Translations under genes and position numbers: made by a program
In this document: piece by piece, positions 1-11,022 of the stretch
Numbering within the stretch: position 1 is the first letter of the stretch
How the letters are laid out: each line of letters begins with the position of its first letter
Source: Avena insularis
Lineage: Eukaryota; Streptophyta; Magnoliopsida; Poales; Poaceae
Length of the DNA stretch: 64,000 bases
Direction of reading: 5' to 3'
NCBI GenBank assembly: GCA_023614405.1
Contig: CM042688.1
Coordinates: 74,570,781 to 74,634,780, forward strand
Notes under the pieces: model-generated
The model's database searches: none
Told to the model about the DNA's origin: nothing
Seen by the model: only the letters and a program-made list of their open reading frames with translations

Positions 1-657
1 AATCAAGTTACGAAAATGTGGTCTAGGAATTGACTGGCATGGCATGGGCTCAATAGGCAACTTTTGCACCGTCTACGCAGATGCTGGCTAAACTAGCTTT
101 ATTTGAAAAAATATGTTATTATCCAAACATGCTAGCACAGTCATAAAAAAGAGCGGCAATTTCATCTCTTGCACACAAGTCAAGTCCTAGGATCGTGTCA
201 TCCATATCACAAGCGCAATAGGTACATAAGAATCGATATGCACTACCAACCATTTAACCCCTCTCATCAAACATTTCATGTGCATCGAACGGAGATATGT
301 TGATGTGTGGAGTGAAGGTTGTTGGATAGATAATTGCAAGTGTATGTAGTTCCGAAATTATTGAACCAAGGCTTATATATACATCAATAGAGAGCGAACG
401 ATGAATATGTAAACTACATTGCAAGATTTTTTTTGCATAGCTATAGTCATGATGTATTCTTGAAAAAACTGATGGACCTAACCATGGCATGCTGCCGAAC
501 ATTTATGTGTGTTGATATTAAGAAGCATATGTAGGCTTGGGGTGCATGAGGAAATTTTCTCTATCTTTCTAGTACCAAGTCCTAACAAACAGGGCTCCTG
601 TGACAAACTATAGTAGTTGAAAACTAGAGTCAACTGCTTCTAGGCTTACTATGTTTC
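1..657. other. Unassigned AT-rich intergenic DNA
   Basis: I see no gene, terminal repeat or transposon protein here. The longest reading frame (82 codons, minus strand, 254-502) has no recognisable motif. It is probably old, decayed repeat sequence. Confidence 0.5.
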
Positions 658-950
658 TGTTGGAGATATATCCAAGAGGCAATAATAAAATGATTATTAT
701 TATATCTTTATGTTTATGATAAATGTTTACATCCCATGTTATAATTGTATTAACGAAAACATTAATACTTGTGTGTTTTGTAAACATAAAAAGTCCTAAT
801 AAACATCTTGTTAAGCTAGCTTGTTGATTTAATAGATGATCATGGTTTCCTGATCATGGACATTAGATGTTATTAATAACAAGATCATATCATTAGGAGA
901 ATGATGTGATGGACACACTCCTATAGTTAGCATAGCATAAAGATCAAATC
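658..950 (+). mobile_element. Truncated 5' end of an Angela/BARE-like copia LTR
   Basis: The stretch opens with TGTTGGAGATATATCC and continues through AGGCAATAATAAAATG and TTTATGATAAATGTTTAC. This is the same order of blocks seen, reverse-complemented, at the outer ends of the copia LTRs at 49378 and 55851 in this window. Similarity fades after about 950, so only the first ~300 bp of a ~1.6 kb LTR remain. No internal coding region or partner LTR adjoins it. The family assignment is by recognition of the LTR start. Confidence 0.75.
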
Positions 951-1036
951 ACTTGTGAATGCTTCTTGAGGTGAGTATAGTTATCATTAGGAGAATGATC
1001 CATGGTTCACTTGTGAATGCTTCTTGAGGTGAGTAT
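950..1036. repeat. Short interspersed direct repeat (28-bp unit)
   Basis: A unit beginning CACTTGTGAATGCTTCTTGA and continuing AGGTGAGTA-like occurs at about 950-977 and again at about 1008-1035. A second shared block, CATTAGGAGAATGAT, precedes both at different spacings. It looks like a local duplication at the ragged end of the truncated LTR. Confidence 0.75.
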
Positions 1037-1440
1037 TTTTCAATTTTGTTGAGTTGTAGAACCAATTAGATTGTCAATTATGTATGATTTAATGACATGC
1101 CAATGTAAAAGCGACACTATGCCCAAGTCATCTGACATAAGGAAGTTGTGTACGTATGGCCATCATTTTTGTTATGTAGATTATATTTCCAAAACATTAT
1201 TGTGGAGAAACATGACTAATTGCTTCTCTCCACAATATCTCTTATCAGAAACAAGCTAAAGGTGGTCTTATGCACAAGCCATTGATGTGCCAAAGAGGCT
1301 AGTAACTTTAGCATGATGCACGTGACATAGTAAACAGATCCATAATGGAGACTTTGCATTGTTATTGTGGATTCAAAACCATATACAATAATTTGTGTCA
1401 TGAGACCACGATTGTAGACATAAAGAGTATAGAAATATGT
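1037..1440. other. Unassigned sequence
   Basis: Two short ORFs (61-62 codons) overlap on opposite strands with no recognisable motif. I see no terminal repeats or coding signature. Confidence 0.4.
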
Positions 1441-1441
1441 A

Positions 1442-1688
1442 CTACATCCGTTTCAAAATTTAAGGTTTATTTTTTTCAAAAATCAAACTAAGTAAAGTTT
1501 GACCAAATTTTTAGAAAAAATATTAATATTTACAATACGAAATCCATATCCTTTAATACATCATGAAACATTTTACATGGTATCTATATAATACCATCAT
1601 TGGTGATAGTTTTTTTTAAAGTTTGGTCAAACTTTTCTAGCTTAATTTCTAAAAAAAATATAAGCCTTAAGCTTTGAAACGATGGTAG
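1442..1688. mobile_element. Stowaway-type (Tc1/mariner) MITE
   Basis: A 247-bp unit has imperfect terminal inverted repeats: CTACATCCGTTTCAAA at the left and, reverse-complemented, CTACCATCGTTTCAAA at the right. The interior can fold on itself: a block around AGTTTGACCAAATTTTTAGA on the left faces AAGTTTGGTCAAACTTT on the right. It is flanked on the left by TA and is non-coding. TIR sequence and size match the abundant grass Stowaway MITEs that begin CTCCCTCCGTTC. Confidence 0.85.
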
Positions 1689-1773
1689 TGGTACTAGACT
1701 TTGAATGATCTCCTGTTGTGAAGAATTCTTGAATATCTTAGGCATTGCTAACCAATGTACCACCTGAAGTACA

Positions 1774-1942
1774 CAGGGGCGGACCCAGAAAGAAAATTAG
1801 CGGGTGTCCACTTTGTAAATCACACAAATTTTTACTTAGATATGGGATGTCACACACTATATCATGGATGAAAAATACAAAGAAAATGGTCTTTGACTGG
1901 GTGTCCTAGGCACCCTGGAAGCTCAACGTGGGTACGCCCCTG
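1774..1942. mobile_element. hAT-type MITE with perfect 8-bp target duplication
   Basis: A 169-bp unit begins CAGGGGCGGACCC and ends GGGTACGCCCCTG, an inverted pair. The target duplication GAAGTACA is identical on both sides (1766-1773 and 1943-1950). An 8-bp duplication and a CAG(G)GG...CCCCTG terminus are hallmarks of hAT elements. There is no coding capacity, so it depends on an autonomous hAT elsewhere. The perfect duplication fixes its boundaries. Confidence 0.92.
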
Positions 1943-2044
1943 GAAGTACATATGTCGCAGGTTGGGCTGCGTGAAATGGGATCTGTGATGTAAGAAGATA
2001 TCATCGTCAATTCACACTAAAATTGTTAACATGTATTTTTCAAG

Positions 2045-2930
2045 GAGTTAAATGCAAAAAAGCGAGATTCCCGTGAGATGTTCAAAAATCCACCAACTTT
2101 CAACAGATTGGCAAAAATCCACATACATTGCACTCATGGGTTGCAATGTGCACTAACGCTGGGATTTGGCCGTGCTAACAACATTTCTGACCAGTGACGG
2201 GGTGACATGGCACAACTGTGCCGGTTAGGGTGAGAAATGTTGGAAGGATTACAAATTTTAGGTCTTTTGCAAAATCCCTCGCTCAAAAAGAAAGAAAATT
2301 GGGAGGAGAGAAGTGTCATCATCTCACTCGGGGATGGGGCGATGAGCCAAAGCTGCCCGACAAGATCTGTTGTATGGGGACGATGAGCTGGAGCTGCTCG
2401 GAGGCGCAGCAACGCTACATGCTGGGGAAGGGACAGCGGGTGGGAGCTGCTCGTGGGCGTGGGCGGTGCTGCAGCGTCGCGCATTGGGGAAACGGAGACG
2501 AGCCGGAGATGCTCAGGCGTGACCACCGCGCACTAGGGCCTAAAGATTTTGTGATGATGGGGTCGGTGGAGGTGGTGGTGGGCGGAGGTGGCGGCCATGG
2601 CGGCTAGGACAGGGTTTTTGGGCATTTTTAGGTTGGCTAAATACTAAAAAGAAAATAATAAAATTGAAAAAGAGTTGAGAGAGGAGATGAAAAGTGGGGT
2701 TCATGGGAAAATTACACAAGCCCTCCTGTCACCCTTGGCTCTAATTTTGTGCCATGTTAGCCTGATAGTGGGCTCTCCATTTGTTAGAAATTCAGTTAAC
2801 CAGACTAAATCTCAGTGTCAGCGTACATATTGCAACCTACAAGCACAATGTCGTGAATTTTACCAATCTGCTGAAAGTTGGTGAAATTTTGAACTCCTCA
2901 CACAATTGTCGCGATTTTTGCAATTATCTC
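2045..2930. mobile_element. Mutator-like (MULE) non-autonomous element with GC-rich interior
   Basis: About 120 bp at the left, starting GAGTTAAATGCAAAAA, is matched in inverted form at the right, ending TTTTTGCAATTATCTC. Both arms contain a CCAACTTTCA...CAGATTGG block and a TTGCAA block. Flanking 9-mers TTTTTCAAG (2036-2044) and TTTTTTGAG (2931-2939) agree at 7 of 9 positions, fitting the 9-bp duplications of MULEs. The middle (about 2320-2610) is markedly GC-rich compared with the arms and holds overlapping ORFs of about 130 codons on both strands. It could therefore be a captured genomic fragment (Pack-MULE type). I recognise no protein in it. Confidence 0.8.
2218..2607 (+). CDS. Hypothetical ORF inside the MULE (129 aa, doubtful)
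   Basis: This uninterrupted frame of 129 codons lies within the GC-rich interior of the MULE and ends in a glycine/valine-rich tail. A nearly equal ORF runs antisense (2134-2526). Both probably arise because GC-rich DNA has few stop codons. No domain, signal peptide or membrane segment is visible. It is listed only because it is the main open frame in a possibly captured fragment. Confidence 0.2.
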   Translation: MPVRVRNVGRITNFRSFAKSLAQKERKLGGEKCHHLTRGWGDEPKLPDKICCMGTMSWSCSEAQQRYMLGKGQRVGAARGRGRCCSVAHWGNGDEPEMLRRDHRALGPKDFVMMGSVEVVVGGGGGHGG

Positions 2931-3012
2931 TTTTTTGAGAGGATCCTAAACGGACAGTTGAACATGCAACTTCCCATATGTTATTGTTGTGAAACCTTGA
3001 CCCATATGCCAG

Positions 3013-3171
3013 TAGGGGTGGGCAAATACGGTTCGGCTGGTTTGACCAGTTTGGCTCAGTTCAAATATTATAACTAGATTTGACATCCCGATTGAGTTTG
3101 TGAAGAGAAATGAGCTAGCTTTGCTCCTGCAGTTTTGCACGGTTTACACTGTGTCAGATTTTGCCCACCTA
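3013..3171. mobile_element. Small hAT-like MITE
   Basis: A 159-bp unit begins TAGGGGTGGGCAAA and ends TTTGCCCACCTA, inverted copies of each other. Flanks TATGCCAG (3005-3012) and CATGCCAG (3172-3179) agree at 7 of 8 positions, consistent with an 8-bp target duplication. It is non-coding. Confidence 0.8.
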
Positions 3172-3408
3172 CATGCCAGGTAATGGCTGAAAGAAATAGA
3201 TAACCAGAAAAGAACATACTGTATTGATTCAGATACATACCTAACATCCGATCCCAATAAACTGATTCTTAGGCCCTTGACCTTTTCTAACACAGTACAA
3301 ACTCCTAACAAATCACACTCCTTCAATCCTAGAATGAGAGCTGAAGGCCAGGAATTTCTTTCATTGAGTATCGGGCGACAAGACCTAGTACTTTATTTAG
3401 GCAAATGG

Positions 3409-3421
3409 CACTACTGGAAAA
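3409..3421 (+). repeat. CACTA 5' terminal inverted repeat
   Basis: CACTACTGGAAAA marks the left end. It is followed within 200 bp by several GTCCCGG/GGTCCG motifs, the subterminal binding-site type of CACTA elements. Confidence 0.85.
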
Positions 3422-3621
3422 TGGTCTTGATTCGATCTAACAAAGCCATCAGTCCCGGCCGTGAGGCCCTCAAACTGACTAGAAATGGCGTAGACACTAG
3501 TCCGGACCCGACCAGATCTCTAGTCGGTCCGTAATCTTGCTGGCTAATAACCAGAGCAGGCCAGCTGCTCTTTTGTGGACTATTAGTCCCGGATTATCAA
3601 CCCGAGACTAGTTGTCCACCA

Positions 3622-3632
3622 GTATATATACT
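3622..3632 (+). promoter_or_regulatory. Probable TATA box of the CACTA transposase gene
   Basis: GTATATATACTGC lies just inside the subterminal repeat block, about 540 bp upstream of the transposase start and ahead of a likely 5' untranslated exon. The position fits; the transcription start is not demonstrated. Confidence 0.5.
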
Positions 3633-3762
3633 GCTTCCTATCCACCTGCCCTAAACCATATGGTGGCCATTTTACTCAAAGAAGCAAGCGAGTTCATGCC
3701 ATTTGTTTTCTCAAGATTTGTCAAGATTTAGTTTGCAACCCCTAAATCCAAAGTTTTAAAAG

Positions 3763-4166
3763 GTTAGAACTTCATTCTTTCATCTCTTATTGCTACTTTA
3801 GCTCTATTAACGCTCTAGAAGTATAGAGATATGGTTCAATGCATGTTCTAGAGATATGGTTCAATGCATACATGCTCTAAGTAGAAGGATTTTGATATGT
3901 AACAAATTTTGATTACGCACATAGTTATTGAAAATTGAAATGTGTAATTTTAGAGTTTCAGATCTTAGAATGGAATGAGGTTTTCACTAATAGAACAATA
4001 ATTAAAAACTCCACATTTATCATGTTAATTGTTTTCTCCAATTCACAATTTGGTGCATGTAAATTTTTTAAAATTTAAAATTAATGCTCTAGAAGCTCCC
4101 AATATAACTTGTAATAATTTTATCATGTTGTGTAATGGTATTTCATATACTTTTACTATAATGCAG
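3763..4166 (+). other. Probable intron in the 5' untranslated region of the transposase gene
   Basis: A GT donor (AAAAG|GTTAGA at 3763) and a pyrimidine/AT-rich tract ending TATAATGCAG (4166) bracket an AT-rich stretch immediately before the ATG of the transposase. The boundaries are inferred from consensus only. Confidence 0.5.
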
Positions 4167-5316
4167 ATGGTCCGGGAATGGATGTACGGTACTGACCGAC
4201 GCTATGGCGAGTTTATTAATGGCGTGCATGAATTCATCCGCGTTGCTGATGCAAACAAACGCAATGGTTTTGTATTCTGTCCATGTAGTGGGTGTAGGAA
4301 TCGAAGGATTACTCGACTCAAAACCCTTCACACCACTGTTGAAGTCCGGCTTCATGCCCGATTATAATTGTTGGACCTAGCAGAGAGAGGGGTTATAATG
4401 AAGAAAATGAAGAAGAGGAGGATGACAACTATCATGGTTTCCTAAATGCGGAGATACTTCCATGGGGATGCTAAAGGGAGGATGAAGAAGAGACACATGA
4501 TGAACCGATGATCTTGATCGGACCATTGCCGATGCAGAATAGACTATGAAAATGAAAAGAAGAGGGAGAAGTTCAATCACATGTTAGAGGATCACAAAAA
4601 GTTGTTGTACCCATTGCAAAAATGGTCTGAAAAAGCTGGACAGCACACTGGAATTGCTGCGATGGAAGGCTGAGTGTGCTATACCTGACTCCTCATTTGA
4701 AAAGTTGCTGAAATGATGAAGAATATTCTTCCAAAAGATAACGATTGCCCTTGAAGACGTATGAAGCAAAGAAGGTTATGCGCCTCTAGGTTTAGAGGTT
4801 AAGAAGATACGTGCATGTCCTAATGACTGCATCCTCTACATGGTGAGGAGTCGAGAATTTGGATGTATTCGGTATGCACTGCCTTGGTATAAGATCGACG
4901 AGATGATCCTAGTGGCGTTGAGGGAGATACCCCGAAGAGGGTTCTGCCAAGGTGATGTGGTATGCACCTATAATACCATGGTTGAAACAGCTTATTAGAA
5001 ACAAAGAGCACGCCAAGTTGTTGCGATGGCATAAAGAGGAACGTAAGTCAGATGGGATGTTGAGACACCCCGCTGATGGGTCACAATGGAGATAAATCGA
5101 TAGAAAGTATCCGGACTTTGTAGATGACGCAAGGAGTTTAAGTCTTGGTCTAAGTCTGTATGACATGAATCCTTTTGGTGAGCGAGCTCCGATCACATCA
5201 CCGACTCGTGACTCTATGCATCTATAACCTTCCTCCTTGGTTGTGCATGAAGCGGAAGTTCATTATGATGCCAGTGTTGATCCAAGGTCCGAAGCAACCC
5301 GGCAACGACATTATGA
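4167..5316 (+). pseudogene. CACTA transposase, N-terminal part (decayed)
   Basis: This is the amino-terminal part of a CACTA DDE-type transposase (TNP2 / Transposase_21 family), which binds the element ends and cuts and joins DNA in the nucleus. The first ~55 codons from ATG 4167, right after a splice acceptor, match the plant transposase-associated domain: a REWMYGTDRR start and a CPCSGCRN cysteine cluster. An acidic linker follows, then family blocks such as KVMWYAPIIPWLKQLIRNKE, HPADGSQWR, DFVDDARSL and NPFGERAP are readable but spread over frames with stops and short indels. The reading ends at the block that would precede the catalytic core, where sequence switches abruptly to AT-rich tandem repeats of a second CACTA copy. 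About 250 or more residues of the core are therefore missing from the window. Confidence 0.8.
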
Positions 5317-5820
5317 TGCAATTTATAAATGATTCAAACAGATAAATGGATATTATATTAAAATTCTTTATATTTTTCTAATAATTATAGACATGTTATT
5401 TGTTTTATTTGGATTATTACAATAAAAGATATGATTTTTCAAAGTTTTTATATTTGATTTGAATTAAAAAAAGAAAATTTACAAATGAAATAATTTATAA
5501 ATGATGAAAACAGATAAATGGATATTATATTAAAATTCTTTATATTTTTGATAATAATAGACATATTATTTGTTTTATTTGGATTATTACAATAAAAGAT
5601 ATGATTTTTCAAAGTTTTATATTTGATTTGAATTAAAAAAAATTTACAAATGAAATAATTTATAAATGATGCAAACAGATAAATGGATATTATATTAAAA
5701 TTCTTTATATTTTTCTGATAATAATAGACATATTATTTGTTTTATTTGAATTATTACAATAAAAGATATGATTTCTTCAAAGTTTTTATATTAGTTTTGA
5801 ATTAAAAAAGAAAATTAAAA
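5317..5820. repeat. Three tandem units of about 168 bp
   Basis: Units begin near 5319, 5489 and 5655 at the landmark AATTTATAAATGATNNAAAC. Each contains GGATATTATATTAAAATTCTTTATA and TTTGTTTTATTTGGATTATTAC-like blocks. The same unit is repeated in the outer copy at about 27490-28195. It is internal to the CACTA family rather than a chromosomal satellite. Confidence 0.9.
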
Positions 5821-6109
5821 AAAACAAATAGTCGTAGTATTTGGACTAAGGACTAAAAGAGGTGAATCTTGTGGCAAAAGCCAATAGAAAAGGGGTCTTT
5901 AATCGCAGGTTAAGCCACGGCCATGACTAAAACCCTTTAGTCATGCGGTGGCTTATCCGAGACTAAAGGTCTGTCCTTATATTCTGGCGCATGAGTCTGC
6001 GCCCCAACACTTCGCATTTCTCATCGACAAGAAGCCTGAGCGAAGACGGGGAAGTCTTTGTCGATTCGCCCGCTCGATAAATGTCGTGGCCAGCGCAGGT
6101 GAGATTCTC

Positions 6110-6390
6110 GGGGCGTGCACGCTCCGTCATTGCCGCTTCAACGAGCAGGCGCCTCTGCGACAGTTAGGGAATGAAACGAGAGAGAGAGGGAGCGAGCTTG
6201 GGGGGAATGAGAGGATAGGGGAGAGGGAGAGGCGTGCTCTCCATGGCGGCGGCGGCGCGGATCGGCGACGGACACGGCCGGGCGTCCGCGGGAAGAGGGG
6301 AAGGATGGCGTGAGGTGGGCCATGTTGAAATTTCTTTGGGCTGGTAGGGGAGAGGAAGAGATGGGCCGGCCTGGTTGGGGTCGGGCTACT
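6110..6390. other. GC-rich block in the first intron of the inner second gene
   Basis: About 280 bp rich in GAGAGAGG and GGCGGCGG inside an otherwise AT-rich intron. The outer copy has no counterpart: there AT-rich sequence follows almost directly after the putative donor near 28630. An ORF of 107 codons runs antisense (6127-6450), Pro/Ser/Arg-rich, with no recognisable domain. It is either an insertion here or a deletion in the other copy. Confidence 0.6.
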
Positions 6391-6469
6391 GTTTTTTTTT
6401 CCAATTTTTTTTTCTATTTTTCCTTTTCTCTTTGTATTTTTTAAATACAAATCTGTTTTATATTATTTT

Positions 6470-6900
6470 TTTAACTATAATTAGCTAGGATTAGGATTAT
6501 ATTGTTAGCTAGGGTTATTTTAATTATAATTAGCTAGGGTTATTTTTTAATTATTGTTTTAATTATAATTAGCTAGGGTTATTTTTTTAATTATTGTTTT
6601 AATTATAATTAGCTAGGATTAGGATTATATTGTTAGCTAGGGTTATTTTAGTTATAATTAGCTAGGGTTATTTTTTTGTTTTAGTTATTAGCTATGATTA
6701 TATTGTTTTACCATAATTAATATTAGAATTAGGATTAGTATTATTGTTTTAGTGATTTTTTGTTTTATTTATTAAGATTAGAATTAGGATTAGGGTTATT
6801 TTTTTGTTTTAGTTATTATGATTATTGTTTTAGCACAAATAATATTATAATTATTATAATTAGGATTATATTGTTTTAGTTATTAAGATTATTGTTTTTT
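6470..6900. repeat. AT-rich irregular repeats (TTAGCTAGGGTTATTTT type) in intron 1
   Basis: Degenerate units built from TAATTAGCTAGGGTTATTTT and TTAGGATTATATTGTTTTA recur many times. The matching region of the outer copy is about 28640-29190. The repeated TTAGGG strings are embedded in longer units and are not a telomeric array. Confidence 0.8.
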
Positions 6901-9900
6901 CTAACCTGTTTAACTCTCCTTTTGTTATAGATAATTAAGTCATGGATCCATCCAAAGATCCTGGTCGCATCGGTGAAGGTTTTCTTTAGGGCATGATAAG
7001 AGGTGAAATTCCTCTTATTACTACGGCTACAATAAGATATTTTGCTCGAGGAAGAGATATCTCATATCTGAATCCATCCGGTGATGGACTAGAGGAAAAC
7101 CAAGGGAAGACCAGGATGGACGAAGGCAAACAAATAACAACAATAATGATGGCCCTCGATGATCCCGTGAGGTACATATATATATATGTATAAAGTCTCG
7201 TGTTACCTCTATTCATTAACTGATCTAGATATATATTAATCACTCTCTCTTCTTCTTTTAGCCCACGGATCGAAGCAATCGACGCTCGAACGAAACAAGG
7301 GTAGAACAAAAGTTGGATGGTAATCGAGGTTCACCATCGAAGAAATAGATGATGATGGTGAACCGATTGCTCGAGAAGCACCGGAGGATGTTTATAAATC
7401 AATGCGGGTGCTTGTTAGGGACAACTCCGATAACCATCCAAGAATGGAATAAGTCAAAGAAAGCCGGTGAAGAATCCATGACTATGTCACCGATGATGCC
7501 AAAGATGACCTTTGGCAGAAGCTCATAGCCCATTTCATACTACCTCCAGAGTATGAGGAATTTGAGGTAGATGGTATTACCCCAATGCCGGGTGGGCTTG
7601 AAAATAGAGCGAAAGTCAAGGAGTGGGCACTAAGAAAGATGGCTGAACTATACCGGAACCACAAGAAAAGTTTATACGCGAAATATGCCGCGAAAAAGAA
7701 AACTCCAGACTTCAAAGGAGTAAACGAAAAGTTGAGAGAACAGTGGCCCGATTTTGTACAGTACAAGCAATCTGATAAAGCAAAGGCAAAGTTGGCAAAG
7801 AACGCGTTAAATGCTGCCAACAAGAAATACCATCATAAAATGGGGACAGGTGGCTACAAGAGTGCCATCCCTAAGTGGGAAACTATGGAGAAGGATATGA
7901 GGGCTAGAGGCGTCACTCCTGGTACAGATGGATGGCCCGAGAGGTCAAAGCACGGGTGGTACGGGCACGGGGGATCCTTGGAACCAGAAACAGGGAAGAC
8001 ATTATTTCATGATGAAATTCTAAAACCCTCCCAAGACCTTATTCAAGCAATGAACAATGCTCAATTGGGATTGTTCCGCCCCGAGAGAGATAACGACGAG
8101 CTGACACGCCCTAGAATCTGAAAGGAGGGCGAACACGAGGCAAAGGCGCGTGTCTCGTGGAAGAAAGGGTTTCTCAAGACGATGCCGCCATTCTGGCGTC
8201 GGAGAAAGAAGGACCAGGAGGCAGATCGGATCTCCAGGGTAGAGCAGGACCTAGCTGATCTGAAGAACCTCATGCATGAAATTAGCCAAAGGCCACCGTC
8301 GTCAACTCAGCCGCAGTCTGATGATCCAGCGTTGGATCTTAGCCAACGGAGAAGCAGCGTGGCTTCCACGGAGGTCCGTGATGATCAAGCACCGCTGGAT
8401 GATGCACCGCCCTCACTACCCGTGGATGATGTCGAGATGGCACAATGTGAGCTACATCAGCCAATGAACAACCTGTCCTTCAAGGTGGCGATTGGCACTG
8501 CTTTACCTTGTTTACCTGGAGCACTACACCATTCACTTCCGATTCCACCAGGCTATTCTAGTGTCAAGGTGGATGACATAGTGGAGGATTTTGCGGACCT
8601 AGAGATTGAAATCGCTACGCCTGAAGGCCTTACGAAACTAGGAGATGTCAGCGCAACATCGTTCTATGGAATAAGAAGTACATCAAGTTTCCAGGCTTAC
8701 GCCAAGGCCACCGACTCCAAGGAATCCAAATCCACCCCGCCGAATATAGTCAACCTCCAAGTCCACCCCAACCCGATTATCGCCAACCTCCAAGTCCACC
8801 CAACCCGATTATCGCCAACCTCCAAGTCCACTCTGCCCCGACGATCGCCGCAGGAGTACATCAACTCGATCTCCGCCTCCGCCTCGTGCAATACTACTAC
8901 CTCGTCGAAGAAATGGAAGTTCGACGGTCCTCGCGCCCACATCGAAGAAAGGTCAAACGCGAAGATAGTCGATATCATGGCTCTTCCAAAGAGACCTTAT
9001 GACAAGACCGACGAGGAAACTAATGCGGATGTGGTCCCAAGTTAAGGCGCATTTGCACCCAAAAGCCCGAGCCAAAGCCGGTATATAACTAAAAACAAAA
9101 AAGTGGGCTAATTCCTTTCTTGAGCAACCATCCCGGATATCGATGAATCTAGAATCGCACTATGACCGGGAGATTATTAAGAAAGCACGGAAGAAAAAAT
9201 CACAAGTGCAAAAGCAGAAGCAAGTTTCCCACGGAACATAGAAGAATCAATCGTCGCCCGCTCAAAGTCATTTCAGACCTCGACAAGGCCTTCAGAGCTG
9301 AAATGGATATGGACATGCAAATAATGGACCCTAGAGCCCATAATAATGCTGCACTTATGGGAATCATTGTATCGGAGGCCAAAGCACTTGCTAACGAAGC
9401 AATTATGTCTCTTGGTCAATATTTAGGCTATGAAGATACGCCAGTGGGTCAGATAGTACGGCAGTATGTCCAAGGGCAGCCTCTAGTCAGTAATGAGGAG
9501 CTCAAGGTCTATCCACACATATGCTTAAATCTGCATGAATGGTACATGTCGCAGCGTAAAAAGCATCATAAAGATTGGTTTCAGGTGGACGTTAGAATGG
9601 AGCATCACTTCAAACCATACTCGATACAGGTTCAAATGACCGAACTGTGATTATACAACCAGCTACCGACAAATCTATAATTGGTTGATACTGTCTGTAG
9701 TTATTTATTTCTATAATTAAGTTTGTAGCTTTAGCTCGTTCATTGCATTTAATATATTATCCTAACTATATATCCTTTTGTATGATAATATTATATTCCG
9801 CAGAATGAAGATGCTTGAATGCAAAAGAGCTAGAAGATACGACGTTGGGTTTATTGACCCATATATCATTAATGAATATACATTAAACAATCACCCCAAA

Positions 9901-10563
9901 GACGTGGAGGAAGACTTGTCCAGGTTCTTAACCGAGCATAATTTTGTTAAGGAAATACTATTTCCTTACAACTTCAAGTGAGGGTTGATTGCTTGTACAC
10001 GTTTTATTTTTGCTTACTGGATGAGCTATGCATGTATGCTTATGTAAATGTCTGCAGATTCCACTGGATCTTGCTAAACATTCAATTTGACAACTCCCTA
10101 GTTGAAGTCCACGACTCATTAAGTTGGGACCAAGAGAAGTGGAGCGACATGAAAGCAATGCTCCATAAGTAATTTCAATCATTATCGCATTATATCGTCC
10201 TCTTTCATTCATTTCCTGATATCAAGTAACTAATAACTCCTTTGTTCATTTTCTTTGTCGAAAGGTGTTGGACACGGTTCGTACATAAAATACCGTGTCC
10301 ATTTAAAGAGGAGCTAACTTATAAAATGGCGGAGAGTTTAAAGCCACCGAAGTCATTTATGTGGATACTACGCACAGTACATCCGCGAGTTGACCAAAGG
10401 AGCGGAAAGTTGACTCACATTATATTTATGATTTGCGAGAGAAACTAGAGCCGCACCAACGCATAAGAGCAATTCAAGAGGAGTCAAGGGATTTATGATG
10501 AAGGAAGTGCTTGATGTACATGGAGAGCATTATGCGGATGACGTGGAACTCGATTTGCCTTAG

Positions 10564-11022
10564 TCATCTCCATGTAGCTCATATGATATATATATATATA
10601 TATATTCATCAATGACCATGTAATTTCAAAACATTTCTTCCTTTTGATATGATTGATTATATGTATGCTTGCAAGGGATCGATTAATTATATAAATGCAT
10701 CGACGTAGTGTGTATGTTGTAGCGATAATATGTATACTGAAATATATGTTTGTTATAGTGAAACACAAAACGAACAAAATGGCAAAAAGGAATACACAAT
10801 CTCGCCGCCAGAGAAATGTGCCTTGCAGAAATCCTTTTAGTCCCGGTGGTGTTACAGCCGACTAGAGGGTTCACCACGGCGCAAAAAATGCCACGTGGTT
10901 GTTATCGGGCCATGGGCCGTTGGAGCCAGAATAGAGGGGGCCTCTAGTCCGTTTGCAGTTCCGCCCAAAACCGGGACTAGAGCCCGCTAGGCCCGGGACT
11001 AGAGGCCTGTTTTCCACCAGTG
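10564..11022 (+). repeat. 3' non-coding and subterminal region of the inner CACTA copy with terminal repeat
   Basis: After the second-gene stop come an AT-rich stretch with a TA dinucleotide run near 10590, then subterminal motifs (AGTCCCGG, CCGGGACTAGAG) in both orientations from about 10840, and the terminus TTTTCCACCAGTG at 11010-11022. The same order is seen at 32905-33396. Confidence 0.8.

Larger units (their letters stand above)
5990..10563 (+). pseudogene. CACTA second gene, inner copy: plant transposase domain plus Ulp1-like protease
   Basis: This is the second CACTA gene (TnpA-like position). The likely structure is a 5' untranslated exon to 6098, an intron 6099-6930, exon 1 with ATG at 6942, an intron 7172-7261 (GTACAT...TTTTAG), a long exon 2 from 7262, then exons about 9804-9978, 10058-10168 and 10265-10563. 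Open blocks at 7585-8121 and 8182-9045 match the plant En/Spm-type transposase domain (Transposase_24): WALRKMAELYRNHKKSLY and TPGTDGWPERS motifs. The last exons encode a Ulp1/C48-like cysteine protease fold. Its histidine block is FHWILL, its aspartate block VEVHDSL, and its cysteine block HLCGYY lies in a shifted frame. Several frameshifts and stops, including one at codon 16 of exon 1, make it non-functional as read. Role in transposition is unknown; SUMO-protease activity is inference from the fold. Confidence 0.8.
5317..11022 (+). mobile_element. Inner CACTA remnant lacking its 5' half
   Basis: This segment is a second copy of 27490-33396: the same ~168-bp tandem repeats, second gene with the same introns, and subterminal CCGGGACTAGAG motifs. 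It ends in the terminal repeat TTTTCCACCAGTG at 11022. Immediately after it, transposase coding sequence of the outer element resumes with a VYGKTKD-type block. No CACTA terminus exists at the left junction, where transposase sequence stops mid-block. The simplest reading is insertion of a full element into the outer transposase, followed by a deletion that removed the inner 5' half together with the middle of the outer transposase. Confidence 0.7.

Noticed and set aside
3013..3171. GGTTCGG...CCGAACC-type arms considered as a hairpin RNA gene
   Set aside because: Inverted ends plus a 7-of-8 flanking duplication fit a MITE better than a small RNA gene.
7482..7823. Minus-strand 113-codon ORF, Phe/Ala-rich
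   Set aside because: Shadow of the Lys-rich transposase-domain coding sequence on the plus strand.
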